Below are positions 1 to 7,248 of a stretch of 7,400 nt of DNA, piece after piece. The stretch lies in the NCBI GenBank assembly GCA_016926135.1, contig JAFGPH010000597.1:1-7400 (forward strand). Direction: 5' to 3'. Positions within the stretch are counted from its first letter, which is position 1, and every line of letters starts with the position of its first letter. The DNA comes from Deltaproteobacteria bacterium. Lineage in GTDB: Bacteria; Desulfobacterota; DSM-4660; Desulfatiglandales; HGW-15. Position numbers and translations under genes: made by a program. A model generated the notes under the pieces. It saw nothing but the letters and a program-made list of their open reading frames with translations. It made no database searches and was not told the DNA's origin.

Positions 1-624
1 CATTTTGCCACCTCCACCAACAGGGCGCCCAGAAAGGCCCAACCCGGGTTGCCGGGACTGGAGAAAAGACTCAGGCTCTCTCTGAAATATCTTGCAGATA
101 TAGGGTTGGCGGGTCTCCCCAATGCGGGGAAATCCACCCTCCTCTCCCGCCTGACCATGGCACGCCCCAGGATCGACAGTTACCCTTTCACGACCCTCAT
201 TCCCAATCTGGGTGTGCTCGCCTTCGATGAAGAAAATACCCTCACCGTGGCCGATATCCCCGGCCTGATTGAGGGCGCCGGTGATGGCCGCGGCCTGGGC
301 CATCAATTTCTGAAACACATTGAGAGGACCAGACTGCTGCTTCATGTCCTGGACGTGACCTATGATCCCCATCACGATCTGCTGGAGGATTTCCACATCC
401 TGAGAAGGGAGTTGGAAGGGTACGCGCCGTCGCTGCTGGAAAAGGAGCAGGTGATCGCGATCAACAAGATCGACCTCTGTGTCGAAGACGGGCGTCGTGC
501 GGAAAACATGGTGGCGGTTTTTGGGGGAATGGGGCTGGAGGCCATTCCCATTTCCGCGCTGACCGGGGAAGGGTTGGATCGCCTCAAGGAGGCCCTTTTC
601 AATAGGTTCTTCCATCATGGCTGA
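1..624 (+). CDS. obg: Obg/CgtA family GTPase, 3' part (5' end outside window)
   Basis: Obg is an essential GTPase that binds the 50S ribosomal subunit and acts in late ribosome assembly and stress signalling. The reading frame is open from base 1, so the gene begins upstream; the 207 visible codons start at the end of the glycine-rich Obg fold (FATSTNRAPR, codons 2-11), followed by the G domain. Visible GTPase motifs are G1 GLPNAGKST (bases 112-138), the family signature YPFTTLIPNLGV with G2 (from 181), G3 DIPGLIEGA (from 253), G4 NKID (463-474) and G5 SAL (553-561). The protein stops about 20 residues after G5, so the variable C-terminal OCT domain of many Firmicutes Obg proteins is absent, as is common in proteobacteria. 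A TTG at base 49 opens an ORF but cannot be the start, because conserved Obg sequence lies upstream of it. The stop overlaps proB by 8 bp. Confidence 0.97.
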   Translation, partial: HFATSTNRAPRKAQPGLPGLEKRLRLSLKYLADIGLAGLPNAGKSTLLSRLTMARPRIDSYPFTTLIPNLGVLAFDEENTLTVADIPGLIEGAGDGRGLGHQFLKHIERTRLLLHVLDVTYDPHHDLLEDFHILRRELEGYAPSLLEKEQVIAINKIDLCVEDGRRAENMVAVFGGMGLEAIPISALTGEGLDRLKEALFNRFFHHG

Positions 625-1798
625 AATGACGGAACATTCCAGGAAGGCCCTCCTGAGGTCCGTGAGGCGGGTGGTGGTCAAAGTGGGCAGCGGTGTGCTC
701 ACGGCCAGGAACGGGCTGAACAGACGGGTCATACGGAACCTCACCCGGGATATTTGCGCGCTCAAAGAACTGGGGATCGAGGTTGTGCTCGTCTCCTCCG
801 GCGCCATTGCCTCCGGGATGAAGAAGATTGGCTTGAGTAAAAGGCCCGAATCCCTTTCGCAGAAACAGGCCCTGGCCGCAGCGGGGCAACCCATACTGAT
901 GATGGCCTATGAGAAGGCTTTCGATCGTTACGGGCAGAAGGTCGCGCAAATCCTCATTACTCGGGACGACCTGAACAACAGGCGGCGTTACCTGAATGCG
1001 AGGAATACCATTCTTACCCTGCTTTCCTGGAGAATCGTGCCTGTCATCAACGAGAACGATACCGTATCGGTGGATGAGATCAAGTTCGGAGACAACGACA
1101 ACCTGAGCGCCATGGTGACGAACCTCACCGAGGCCCATCTCCTGGTGAATCTGACCGACATCGACGGCCTTTTCGACAAGGATCCTCGGAGGAAAAGGGA
1201 CGCCAGGCTCATCAGGATCGTGGAGAGGGCGGACGGCGACGTTCTGCGCTATGCCAGCGCCATTCCAGGGTTTCTCGGATCCGGGGGTATGGCAAGCAAG
1301 ATCAAGGCCGGACAGAAGGTGGCCCTTGCCGGGGTTCCCGCCATCATCGCCAACGGGCTGAAAGAGGGGGTTCTGATGGACATTTTCAGGGGGGAGGAGG
1401 TCGGCACCCTTTTCATCCCCAAGGAAGCCGCTCTTTGCCATCGAAAGCACTGGATCGCGTTCACCAGGTCCAGCAAGGGAGAACTGGTCGTGGACAAGGG
1501 CGCTGAAAGAGCCCTTGTCAGGGGCGGAAAGAGCCTGCTGCCGTCAGGCATCCGAGAGGTGAACGGCGCCTTCAGTGTGGGCGATTCAGTGGTCATTCTC
1601 AATGAGGAGGGGCAGGAACTGGCGGTAGGCATGGTGAGCTACGACGCCGGTGACATCCGCAAGATCACGGGTTGCAGGAGTTCCCAGATCGAGGCCAGGT
1701 TGGGGTTCAAGCACGATGATGAAGTGGTGCACAGGGACAACATGGTAATTACCTATGACGTCCAGAACGGGGAAGATTTATGTCGATTGAGGGCGTGA
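617..1798 (+). CDS. proB: Glutamate 5-kinase with C-terminal PUA domain
   Basis: ProB phosphorylates L-glutamate with ATP to gamma-glutamyl phosphate, the first and normally proline-feedback-inhibited step of proline synthesis, in the cytoplasm. The 393-residue protein has the two-domain architecture of E. coli ProB and a similar or slightly greater length. The amino-acid kinase domain (about 17-265) shows KVGSGVL (22-28), SSGAI (60-64), INEND (144-148), FGDND (157-161), LTDIDGLF (179-186) and GSGGMASK (221-228). The PUA domain spans about 278-365. The ATG at 617 overlaps the obg stop by 8 bp and has only a weak upstream Shine-Dalgarno, which fits translational coupling. An in-frame ATG at 626, one base after the obg stop, is an alternative start that would remove three residues. 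The 3' end overlaps proA by 19 bp, and the two products work consecutively, so co-translation makes sense. Confidence 0.97.
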   Translation: MAEMTEHSRKALLRSVRRVVVKVGSGVLTARNGLNRRVIRNLTRDICALKELGIEVVLVSSGAIASGMKKIGLSKRPESLSQKQALAAAGQPILMMAYEKAFDRYGQKVAQILITRDDLNNRRRYLNARNTILTLLSWRIVPVINENDTVSVDEIKFGDNDNLSAMVTNLTEAHLLVNLTDIDGLFDKDPRRKRDARLIRIVERADGDVLRYASAIPGFLGSGGMASKIKAGQKVALAGVPAIIANGLKEGVLMDIFRGEEVGTLFIPKEAALCHRKHWIAFTRSSKGELVVDKGAERALVRGGKSLLPSGIREVNGAFSVGDSVVILNEEGQELAVGMVSYDAGDIRKITGCRSSQIEARLGFKHDDEVVHRDNMVITYDVQNGEDLCRLRA

Positions 1799-3036
1799 TC
1801 AGGGATATGGCCAGGGATGCCAAGGGGGCGGCCAGAGGTCTGCGAAAACTTGACCGGCCGGTGAAGGATACAGCCTTGGAACAGATGGCCTGCGCTCTGA
1901 TGGAGAGAAAAGAGGAGATCAAGAGGGAGAACGAAAAAGACGTGTCCACGGGAAAGGAGAGCGGATTGGGTTCTTCCATGATCGACCGCCTCACGCTGAC
2001 GGACAAAGTCATCGCCGATATGGCGGCAGGTCTTCAGGAAGTGGCCCGGCTGCCCGACCCGGTGGGGCAGGTGACCGGCATGTGGAAGAGGCCCAACGGG
2101 CTCCAGGTGGGCAGGGTCAGGATCCCTCTGGGTGTGATTGGTTTCATCTACGAGTCACGGCCAAACGTAACGGTGGATGCAGCCGGACTGTGTCTCAAGT
2201 CCGGCAATGCAGTGATTCTCAAAGGCGGGTCGGAAGCGATTCACTCCAATCTGATCCTGGCGGAAATCTTGAGAGAAGTCCTGGTGAAGACAGGCCTGCC
2301 GGAGAAGGCTGTTCAGGTGGTGCCCACCACGGATCGGGACGCGGTGACGGCCCTCCTGGCCATGGAGGACTATGTGGATCTCATTATCCCCAGAGGAGGG
2401 GAGGGGTTGATCCGCTTCGTGGTGTCCCATTCGCGAATTCCCGTGCTGAAACACTACAAGGGTGTCTGCCACATCTTCGTGGACGAAGAGGCGGACCTCA
2501 CGAGGGCCTCAGAGATCTGTTTCAATGCCAAGGTGCAGAGACCGGGTGTCTGCAACGCCATGGAGACACTTCTCGTTCATGAACGAATTGCCCCGGCCTT
2601 TCTTCCGGCCATGGTGAAGCAATTGAGAGGGGCGGGTGTGGAGATCCGGGGGTGTCCCAAGACCCTCTCCATAGTGGCCGATGCAAGGCCTGCCGATGAG
2701 TCGGATTGGCCGGCCGAATTCCTGGATCTCATCCTCGCGGTAAAAGTCGTCTCCGACATGGACGAGGCCTTGGATCACATTGAGAAATACGGCTCCAATC
2801 ATACCGAAGCCATCGTGACCAACGATTATGAGAAGGCCCGGCGTTTCCTGGCAGAGGTGGATTCCTCCGTGGTTCTCGTCAATGCCTCGACCCGGTTCAA
2901 CGACGGTTTTCAGCTGGGTCTGGGCGCCGAGATCGGCATCAGCACATCCAAGCTCCATGCCTTTGGACCCATGGGACTGGAGGAGCTGACGACCACCAAG
3001 TTCATCGTTTACGGAACCGGTCAGGTGAGGACGTAA
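1780..3036 (+). CDS. proA: Glutamate-5-semialdehyde dehydrogenase (gamma-glutamyl phosphate reductase)
   Basis: ProA reduces gamma-glutamyl phosphate with NADPH to glutamate-5-semialdehyde, which cyclises to pyrroline-5-carboxylate, the substrate of ProC (not in this window). The 418 residues match the usual family length and the aldehyde-dehydrogenase-superfamily fold. Visible motifs are [15 protein letters not shown] (116-130, cofactor-binding region), [13 protein letters not shown] (141-153), LIIPRGG (201-207), and [16 protein letters not shown] (250-265), which carries the catalytic cysteine Cys258. The C-terminal [17 protein letters not shown] and the following [13 protein letters not shown] are conserved ProA sequence. 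The ATG at 1780 lies inside the proB end; a purine-rich GGGGAAG at 1769-1775 can serve as ribosome binding site. The gene appears intact with no frameshift. It is the last of the proBA pair and is followed by the only real gap in the operon. Confidence 0.98.
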   Translation: MSIEGVIRDMARDAKGAARGLRKLDRPVKDTALEQMACALMERKEEIKRENEKDVSTGKESGLGSSMIDRLTLTDKVIADMAAGLQEVARLPDPVGQVTGMWKRPNGLQVGRVRIPLGVIGFIYESRPNVTVDAAGLCLKSGNAVILKGGSEAIHSNLILAEILREVLVKTGLPEKAVQVVPTTDRDAVTALLAMEDYVDLIIPRGGEGLIRFVVSHSRIPVLKHYKGVCHIFVDEEADLTRASEICFNAKVQRPGVCNAMETLLVHERIAPAFLPAMVKQLRGAGVEIRGCPKTLSIVADARPADESDWPAEFLDLILAVKVVSDMDEALDHIEKYGSNHTEAIVTNDYEKARRFLAEVDSSVVLVNASTRFNDGFQLGLGAEIGISTSKLHAFGPMGLEELTTTKFIVYGTGQVRT

Positions 3037-3039
3037 GAA

Positions 3040-3074
3040 AAAGGCGCAAGGTTCACGGTTCAGGGTGCAAGGAA
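3040..3074 (+). repeat. Degenerate 7-bp tandem repeat in the proA-nadD gap
   Basis: Three bases after the proA stop there is a run with a 7-bp period: CAAGGTT (3047-3053), CACGGTT (3054-3060), CAGGGTG (3061-3067) and CAAGGAA (3068-3074), preceded by a more diverged unit AAAGGCG (3040-3046). The consensus is roughly CAnGGTT. It sits in the 87-bp spacer and does not continue either reading frame. The repeat is seen directly; its origin (slippage remnant or a dispersed heptamer repeat family) is not known from this window. It is short and imperfect, so chance or local slippage remains possible. Confidence 0.55.
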
Positions 3075-3112
3075 AACAATGCAGATACGGGACTTCCGGA
3101 CACGGACACCAT

Positions 3113-3118
3113 AAGGAG
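3113..3118 (+). promoter_or_regulatory. Ribosome binding site fixing the TTG start of nadD
   Basis: AAGGAG lies five bases upstream of the TTG at 3124. No ATG or GTG in the nadD frame would keep the nucleotide-binding motif GGTFDPVH at its usual place near residue 7, so this site and the motif together define the TTG as the start. Confidence 0.8.
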
Positions 3119-3123
3119 AACGC

Positions 3124-3780
3124 TTGCGACTCGGGATTCTGGGCGGCACCTTCGATCCCGTCCACCTCGGTCACCTACGACTGGCCGAGGAGGTCGGTGA
3201 GGAACTCAAACTGGAGACGGTCTACCTGATCCCGGCAGCCTCGCCGCCCCACAAGGAAAGGAAACCCGTCACCCCGTTTCATCACCGTTTTGCCATGACC
3301 CGGTTGGCGGCCGCTGAGTCCCCCCTGTTCCAGGCAACGGACATGGAAGCTCAACGCGAGGGTCTTTCCTTCTCCATCGAAACCTTGAGGGAGTTCCATC
3401 ACCTTCACAGGGAAGACCTCCAACTCTTCTTTATCATCGGCATGGATGCCTTCCTGGAGATCGAATCATGGAAGGAGTACGAAAAGCTCTTTGACTATGC
3501 CCACTTTGTCGTGATCCAGAGGCCCGGGGTCCCGGCCGAGGAACTGGGGGCCTTTCTGGATCACCTGGGGATGGGTTTCAGGAGAAAAAGCGAGGGGACC
3601 TTTGTATCCCCGTCGGGGAACATGCTAATATGTAAGGATGCCACCCTCATGGACATCTCCTCCACGGGCATTCGCAGGAGGGTGGCCAAGGGCAGGTCCG
3701 TTCGCTTCCTGGTTCCTGAGTCAGTGAGGTTGTACATCATGGAGAAGGGGTTGTATCAGGGTCATGAACTCTCTGGATAA
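3124..3780 (+). CDS. nadD: Nicotinate-nucleotide adenylyltransferase
   Basis: NadD transfers AMP from ATP to nicotinate mononucleotide, giving deamido-NAD, the penultimate step of de novo and salvage NAD synthesis in the cytoplasm. The 218-residue protein has the usual family length. It shows the nucleotidyltransferase signature GGTFDPVHLGH (7-17, with the HxGH-type ATP site), PAASPPHK (37-44, substrate loop), IIGMDAF (104-110) with Trp116, QRPG (132-135) and the C-terminal phosphate-binding ISSTGIRRR (178-186). The start is TTG, supported by AAGGAG at 3113-3118; a rare start codon may lower its translation relative to its neighbours. The gene follows proA after an 87-bp spacer and overlaps rsfS by 17 bp. 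The nadD-rsfS pairing is widely conserved in bacteria. Confidence 0.97.
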   Translation: MRLGILGGTFDPVHLGHLRLAEEVGEELKLETVYLIPAASPPHKERKPVTPFHHRFAMTRLAAAESPLFQATDMEAQREGLSFSIETLREFHHLHREDLQLFFIIGMDAFLEIESWKEYEKLFDYAHFVVIQRPGVPAEELGAFLDHLGMGFRRKSEGTFVSPSGNMLICKDATLMDISSTGIRRRVAKGRSVRFLVPESVRLYIMEKGLYQGHELSG

Positions 3781-4126
3781 GGCGATCCTTTGCCTGAAAA
3801 TCATCAAGGAGCGAAAGGCAATCGATCCCATCCTGTTCGATGTGGGGAATCTGACCTCCATAACCGAGTACTTCCTCGTCGCGAGCGGCAACTCGAGCAG
3901 ACAGGTTCAGGCCATTGCCAAGCACGTGTCCCGACGGATGAAGGAGGAGGGATTCAAGGTCTTCGGCATCGAAGGAGAAGCACAAGGTCAATGGGTGCTC
4001 ATAGATTACAGCGATGTGGTGATCCATATCTTTTACCAGCCTGTAAGAGAGTTCTACGACCTGGAAGGACTCTGGATCGAGGCCCCGAGGGTGGAAACCG
4101 GTGAGAACGAAAAAAAGAAGGACTAA
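3764..4126 (+). CDS. rsfS: Ribosome silencing factor RsfS (Iojap/YbeB family)
   Basis: RsfS binds ribosomal protein uL14 on the large subunit and blocks joining to the small subunit, reducing translation in starvation or stationary phase. The 120-residue protein is typical in length. Family motifs are YFLVASGNSSRQVQAIA (36-52), GIEGEAQGQWVLIDYSDVVIHIF (68-90; short core GQWVLIDYSDVV) and REFYDLEGLW (95-104), followed by a short charged tail ending EKKKD. The ATG at 3764 lies within the nadD 3' end; only a weak CAGGG directly precedes it, so coupling to nadD translation is likely. Its 3' end overlaps the next gene by 26 bp. With obg at the start of the same cluster, two ribosome-subunit factors bracket the proline and NAD genes. 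Confidence 0.97.
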   Translation: MNSLDKAILCLKIIKERKAIDPILFDVGNLTSITEYFLVASGNSSRQVQAIAKHVSRRMKEEGFKVFGIEGEAQGQWVLIDYSDVVIHIFYQPVREFYDLEGLWIEAPRVETGENEKKKD

Positions 4127-5507
4127 TTCCTGGCCGAAGATTCTCTTCCTGGCCTTCCTGATCCTCTCCGTTCAACTCGGAACGGTTGGATCGGTCCGGG
4201 CACTCTCCATAGAGGATGAAACTGCCATGGGCCAGAAGTTCATGGAGAACATAGGAAGGCAGTTTGATTTTCTGGACGACGACTTCGCAAACGATTATCT
4301 GAATGATCTGGGTCAGTACCTCATCAGGCCTCTGGAGACCAAGCCTTTCCCTTTCCGCTTCTACCTGGTCCGGGACCAGGATCTGAATGCCTTTGCAGGG
4401 CCCGGGGGCCATATCTTCGTGTTTTCCGGTCTTGTGGTGGCCCTGGATACGATTGATGAACTGGCCGCGGTAGTGTGTCACGAGATCGGCCACGTCTCTG
4501 CAAGGCATATCTCAGAACGCATTGAGCAGGCCAAGAAGATCGGCCTCGCCAGTCTGGCCGGCGTGCTGGCGGGTATCCTGGTGGGCGGGCAGGGGGGGGC
4601 CGCGATCCTGAGCGGGACTGTGGCGGCCGGCATTCAAAAGCAGCTGGCCTACAGCCGAGAGGATGAGCGACAGGCGGACCAAAGGGGATTTCAGTACATG
4701 GTCCAGGCGGGATATGACCCTGCCGGAATGATCGCTACCCTCGAGAAACTGGAAAAGGGACAATGGTACGGCACGGACGGGGTCCCCTCCTACCTCCTCA
4801 CCCATCCGGTAGGGCCTGAAAGGATCTCCAACATGGAGGTGATGCTGAGCGGGCTCGGCAAGAGGGAAGGGGGGAGTGCCCCGAAGGAATTCAGACAGCT
4901 TTACCCCTTTTTCAAGACCACCGTGGCGGCCAAGACAGGGGACCCCAGCGAAATGGAGGCCCAGTTCAGCAAGGCGCTGGAAAAGGACCCGGGGTCGGTG
5001 TTGGCCCACTACGGACTGGGGATCGTACGCCAGGACAGATCGGACTACGATAAAGCGATAAGCCACTTCCAGGCGGCGTTGAAGGGCAGCCCCGATTCCC
5101 TTCCCATCCTGAGGAGGCTCGCCGAATCCTATCAGTTGAAGGGCCAGGACAAAGAGGCGCTCCGAATCCTGGAGAGGGCTGCCAGGCTGGACAGCCTGGA
5201 CAGGTCCACCCTGTTTCTACTGGCCAAGTCTTACCAGAACATGGAGGAGGACGCCAAGGCGATACCCCTCTATGAACGGCTGCTTCTCATGCCTCCCGTG
5301 AAGGACGAGGTATACTACGATCTGGGTCTCGCCTACGGCAGGCAAAACCGGTTGGGCCAGGCCCACTACAACTTTGCCATCTTTTTCAAGCGAACGGGTG
5401 CGAAAGGCAAAGCGAAATTTCACTTCCAGAAGGCGGAAGATCTCTCCAAGGGGGATCCTGTCCTCCAGCGCAAGATTCGGGAGGCTATGGGGGAGTTACG
5501 TCCCTAG
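4101..5507 (+). CDS. Exported M48 family zinc metalloprotease with C-terminal TPR domain (BepA-like)
   Basis: This looks like a periplasmic protease/chaperone of the BepA (YfgC) type, which in E. coli helps assemble or degrade outer-membrane proteins such as LptD. The 468 residues begin with a basic stretch (KKRR, 4-7) and a hydrophobic segment (13-29) ending near VRALS, a likely Sec signal peptide cut around residue 35. The M48 domain (about 37-250) has zinc motif HEIGH (127-131, ligands His127 and His131, catalytic Glu128), third ligand Glu189 in YSREDERQAD, and His235 in LLTHPVGPERI, which by motif corresponds to the regulatory His246 of E. coli BepA. A glycine/alanine-rich hydrophobic loop lies at 148-178. 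TPR-like repeats fill about 298-437. The GTG start at 4101 is chosen because it gives the signal peptide and has GAGGGTGG six bases upstream; it overlaps rsfS by 26 bp. Substrate is unknown; bepA itself is not claimed as an orthologue. Confidence 0.9.
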   Translation: MRTKKRRTNSWPKILFLAFLILSVQLGTVGSVRALSIEDETAMGQKFMENIGRQFDFLDDDFANDYLNDLGQYLIRPLETKPFPFRFYLVRDQDLNAFAGPGGHIFVFSGLVVALDTIDELAAVVCHEIGHVSARHISERIEQAKKIGLASLAGVLAGILVGGQGGAAILSGTVAAGIQKQLAYSREDERQADQRGFQYMVQAGYDPAGMIATLEKLEKGQWYGTDGVPSYLLTHPVGPERISNMEVMLSGLGKREGGSAPKEFRQLYPFFKTTVAAKTGDPSEMEAQFSKALEKDPGSVLAHYGLGIVRQDRSDYDKAISHFQAALKGSPDSLPILRRLAESYQLKGQDKEALRILERAARLDSLDRSTLFLLAKSYQNMEEDAKAIPLYERLLLMPPVKDEVYYDLGLAYGRQNRLGQAHYNFAIFFKRTGAKGKAKFHFQKAEDLSKGDPVLQRKIREAMGELRP

Positions 5508-5508
5508 C

Positions 5509-6921
5509 TCATTTCGCAGCTTTCACCTTGGCTGCAAGGGCCGCAACCCTCTGGGTGTATCCCTTGGCAAGGTTGATGAGCATCTCTTCATGGGCCATTT
5601 TCCCCTTGTTCTCTGAGAGGAACTTGTCGAGCCAGAGGGCGATCTCGGGAAAACCGCTGCCCAGCACGTCGGCCTGCTTCCATTCTTCGGGTCTTTTCCC
5701 GTCCACAAGCTGCCATGATCCACCGATCTTCTTGATCTGGAGGGCGGCATTCGGAACGGATGTCTCCTGACAATAGGCGGGATTTTCCAGGCACGCTTGA
5801 AACCTCTGCAGAACCTGACACTCCTCTTTCCAGGCGAATTCCATGGATATGTAAAAGAACCGGGGCTCCCTCGGATTTTGCTTGATCATCTCGGGCCACT
5901 TGGGCCCAAAAATCTCCGCCCACCGGGGGTCGGTCCCCTGAATGTGAAAGGCCAAGGTATTTCCCTGCCGCCGCACCTTGTCTCCCAAAGCCTGTTTCAC
6001 CTTCTTCTCCAGTTCGGAGAATACCTTCTCCACTCTAACCCGCATGTCCTCAAAACGTTGAACCCGTTGCTTCGTCTCCTGGGGCATGTAGCTGAGGAAT
6101 TCTCCTGCCCGGCAATCAAGGCCGGCCTTTCTGAGCTCAGGAGGGACCTGAGGGGCAAGTTCGGGAAATTCCTTTCTGGTCCTGTCATGGAACATCTGGG
6201 CGGATTTCTTCAGGTCTGCCGTCGCGGCATTCTTGTCCCCTTTTGCGAGGTAGACGAGGGCTCGGTTGTAAAGGAGATCGGCGTCATTCGGATTGAGCTT
6301 GAGACCGCTGTTGAAGTCCGTGAGGGCGAGGTCCGGCTTGCCCATCTGGAGATGGACGCTTCCCCGGTTGCAGTATGCATCCGTGGCCTTGGATTCCAGC
6401 TTGATTGTTTCCGAGAAGTCCTTGAGCGCGTCCTCGAATTTCTTCATGCGCGCGAGGAGAATGCCCCGGTTGTAAAAAGCATCCTTCATCTTCTTGTCAA
6501 TCGCGATGGCCTTCGTGTAGTCCTGGACGGCCCGGTCCATGTCGCCTTTGTATGCATACAGCCAGCCACGGTTGTAGTAAGCCTCCGCGTTCTTGTCGTT
6601 GATCTGGAGCAGGCTCTCCAGCTTTTTCATCTCCAGGGCAAAGTCGAGCGCAGGGGCACTCGGCAGTTCAGGTACCTGGGGTGAGGGGCGTGTTTGAGGC
6701 TTCGGTGTCTCTTTCACCTCTTTTTTCTCGGCCGGTTTGGGTACGGGCTGGGCGGAAGGCTTCTGGATAGGCATCTTCAAGGGTTTGCCCTGGCCCCAGG
6801 AAAAAGGGGAAAAAAGGCAGAGGCTGAAGGTGACAAACGTAGATGCCGCCACCATTGCGACCCATGCAGATCTTCGACAGCCGGCTTGATTTCCCGTGGG
6901 ATGCCGTTTCCTGCTTTTCAT
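5509..6921 (-). CDS. Exported TPR protein with unrecognised C-terminal domain
   Basis: I do not recognise a named family. The 470-residue protein starts with a basic N-terminus and a hydrophobic segment (about 19-40), a Sec-type signal peptide with likely cleavage near residues 42-45; no lipobox is apparent, so a soluble periplasmic product is inferred. Residues 46-92 are a low-complexity Pro/Lys/Glu linker. Four contiguous TPR units of exactly 34 residues follow (111-144, 145-178, 179-212, 213-246), the first three with a shared A[YF]xNRG helix-A core and the fourth with LYNRA. The remaining 220 or so residues include a charged, possibly coiled segment (about 282-312) and a domain with conserved-looking aromatic and cysteine positions (Cys270, 368, 377, 384; FFYISMEFAW at 355-364). 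TPRs imply protein binding. The start is fixed by GGAGGAGG six bases upstream. Its stop lies one base from the stop of the metalloprotease gene opposite. Confidence 0.88.
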   Translation of the reverse strand: MKSRKRHPTGNQAGCRRSAWVAMVAASTFVTFSLCLFSPFSWGQGKPLKMPIQKPSAQPVPKPAEKKEVKETPKPQTRPSPQVPELPSAPALDFALEMKKLESLLQINDKNAEAYYNRGWLYAYKGDMDRAVQDYTKAIAIDKKMKDAFYNRGILLARMKKFEDALKDFSETIKLESKATDAYCNRGSVHLQMGKPDLALTDFNSGLKLNPNDADLLYNRALVYLAKGDKNAATADLKKSAQMFHDRTRKEFPELAPQVPPELRKAGLDCRAGEFLSYMPQETKQRVQRFEDMRVRVEKVFSELEKKVKQALGDKVRRQGNTLAFHIQGTDPRWAEIFGPKWPEMIKQNPREPRFFYISMEFAWKEECQVLQRFQACLENPAYCQETSVPNAALQIKKIGGSWQLVDGKRPEEWKQADVLGSGFPEIALWLDKFLSENKGKMAHEEMLINLAKGYTQRVAALAAKVKAAK

Positions 6922-6927
6922 GACGTG

Positions 6928-6935
6928 CCTCCTCC
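6928..6935 (-). promoter_or_regulatory. Strong Shine-Dalgarno for the minus-strand TPR gene
   Basis: On the minus strand the sequence reads GGAGGAGG, six bases before the ATG at 6921. It is the best ribosome binding site on that strand here and decides the start codon. I could not find a convincing -35/-10 pair for this gene; a TATAGT hexamer (plus-strand 7204-7209) has no good -35 at the right spacing. Confidence 0.75.
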
Positions 6936-7248
6936 ATCAACGCTCATTTCAGTGATCGATGCATCCTATCCAGTGAAGGCCGATAGTAATGTAATATTTC
7001 CAGGAGCGGTTTTACGGCCAAATCCGCCCATGGAGAGTGTCCGAAAACCCTGATGGATGCCATGACAAGGCTCCGGTCAGCCTTTCCGTTCATGGTTCGA
7101 CACCTCACCATGAATGGAATGTGAGACGCTACCCCATACCCCAACACGGACTCCGTTCGCCCCGAGGTATCGAAGAGGGAACAGGGAATAATGGCCAACC
7201 ATTACTATAGCTTAAAAGGGAATGCAAGCAGTTCCTTTCCGAAAAAAA
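6936..7248. other. Divergent intergenic region, no confident gene
   Basis: This stretch separates the minus-strand TPR gene from etfB. It contains an inverted repeat (7084-7119), an A7 run (7242-7248), and a minus-strand open frame of 84 codons (7198 down to 6944, TTG start) that resembles no family I know. That frame has less G/C bias at third codon positions than the genes around it, has no evident ribosome binding site, and reads straight through the inverted repeat, so I do not call it a gene. The promoter of the TPR gene should lie here. A transcribed small RNA cannot be excluded from sequence alone. Confidence 0.6.
7084..7119. repeat. Inverted repeat, 13-bp stem with 10-base loop
   Basis: TTCCGTTCATGGT (7084-7096) is followed after TCGACACCTC by ACCATGAATGGAA (7107-7119). 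Twelve of thirteen positions are Watson-Crick complementary and the thirteenth (7088/7115) is a G-T pair that would be tolerated in RNA. No T tract follows on either strand, so it is not an intrinsic terminator. It lies about 160 bases upstream of the TPR gene start and about 130 bases upstream of the etfB promoter. It could be a DNA operator, an RNA hairpin in the TPR-gene leader, or a copy of a dispersed palindromic repeat. Confidence 0.6.

Noticed and set aside
49..51. TTG as the start of the obg coding region
   Set aside because: Conserved Obg-fold sequence (FATSTNRAPR) is in frame upstream of it, so the true start lies outside the window.
599..1450. Minus-strand 283-codon open frame opposite proB
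   Set aside because: It is the antisense shadow of a fully conserved proB, its translation (rich in Pro, Gly and His) matches no family, and it has no support as a gene.
3095..3106. Small TCCG/CGGA dyad upstream of nadD
   Set aside because: A four-base stem is expected by chance in GC-rich DNA and has no supporting context.
2509..3174. Minus-strand 221-codon open frame opposite the end of proA and start of nadD
   Set aside because: It runs antisense to two conserved genes and its translation has no recognisable domain.
5515..5535. Possible terminator hairpin at the convergent junction
   Set aside because: The stem is only five pairs with a ten-base loop and no T tract on either strand.
5797..6684. 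Plus-strand 295-codon open frame opposite the TPR gene
   Set aside because: The opposite strand shows four perfectly phased TPR repeats and a strong ribosome binding site, so this frame is a shadow.
6958..6965. GATGCATC palindrome near the TPR gene leader
   Set aside because: Eight bases only, with no repeat or promoter context; too short to call an operator.
6694..7053. Plus-strand 119-codon open frame crossing the start of the TPR gene
   Set aside because: It overlaps the signal peptide and linker of the minus-strand gene, and its translation looks random.
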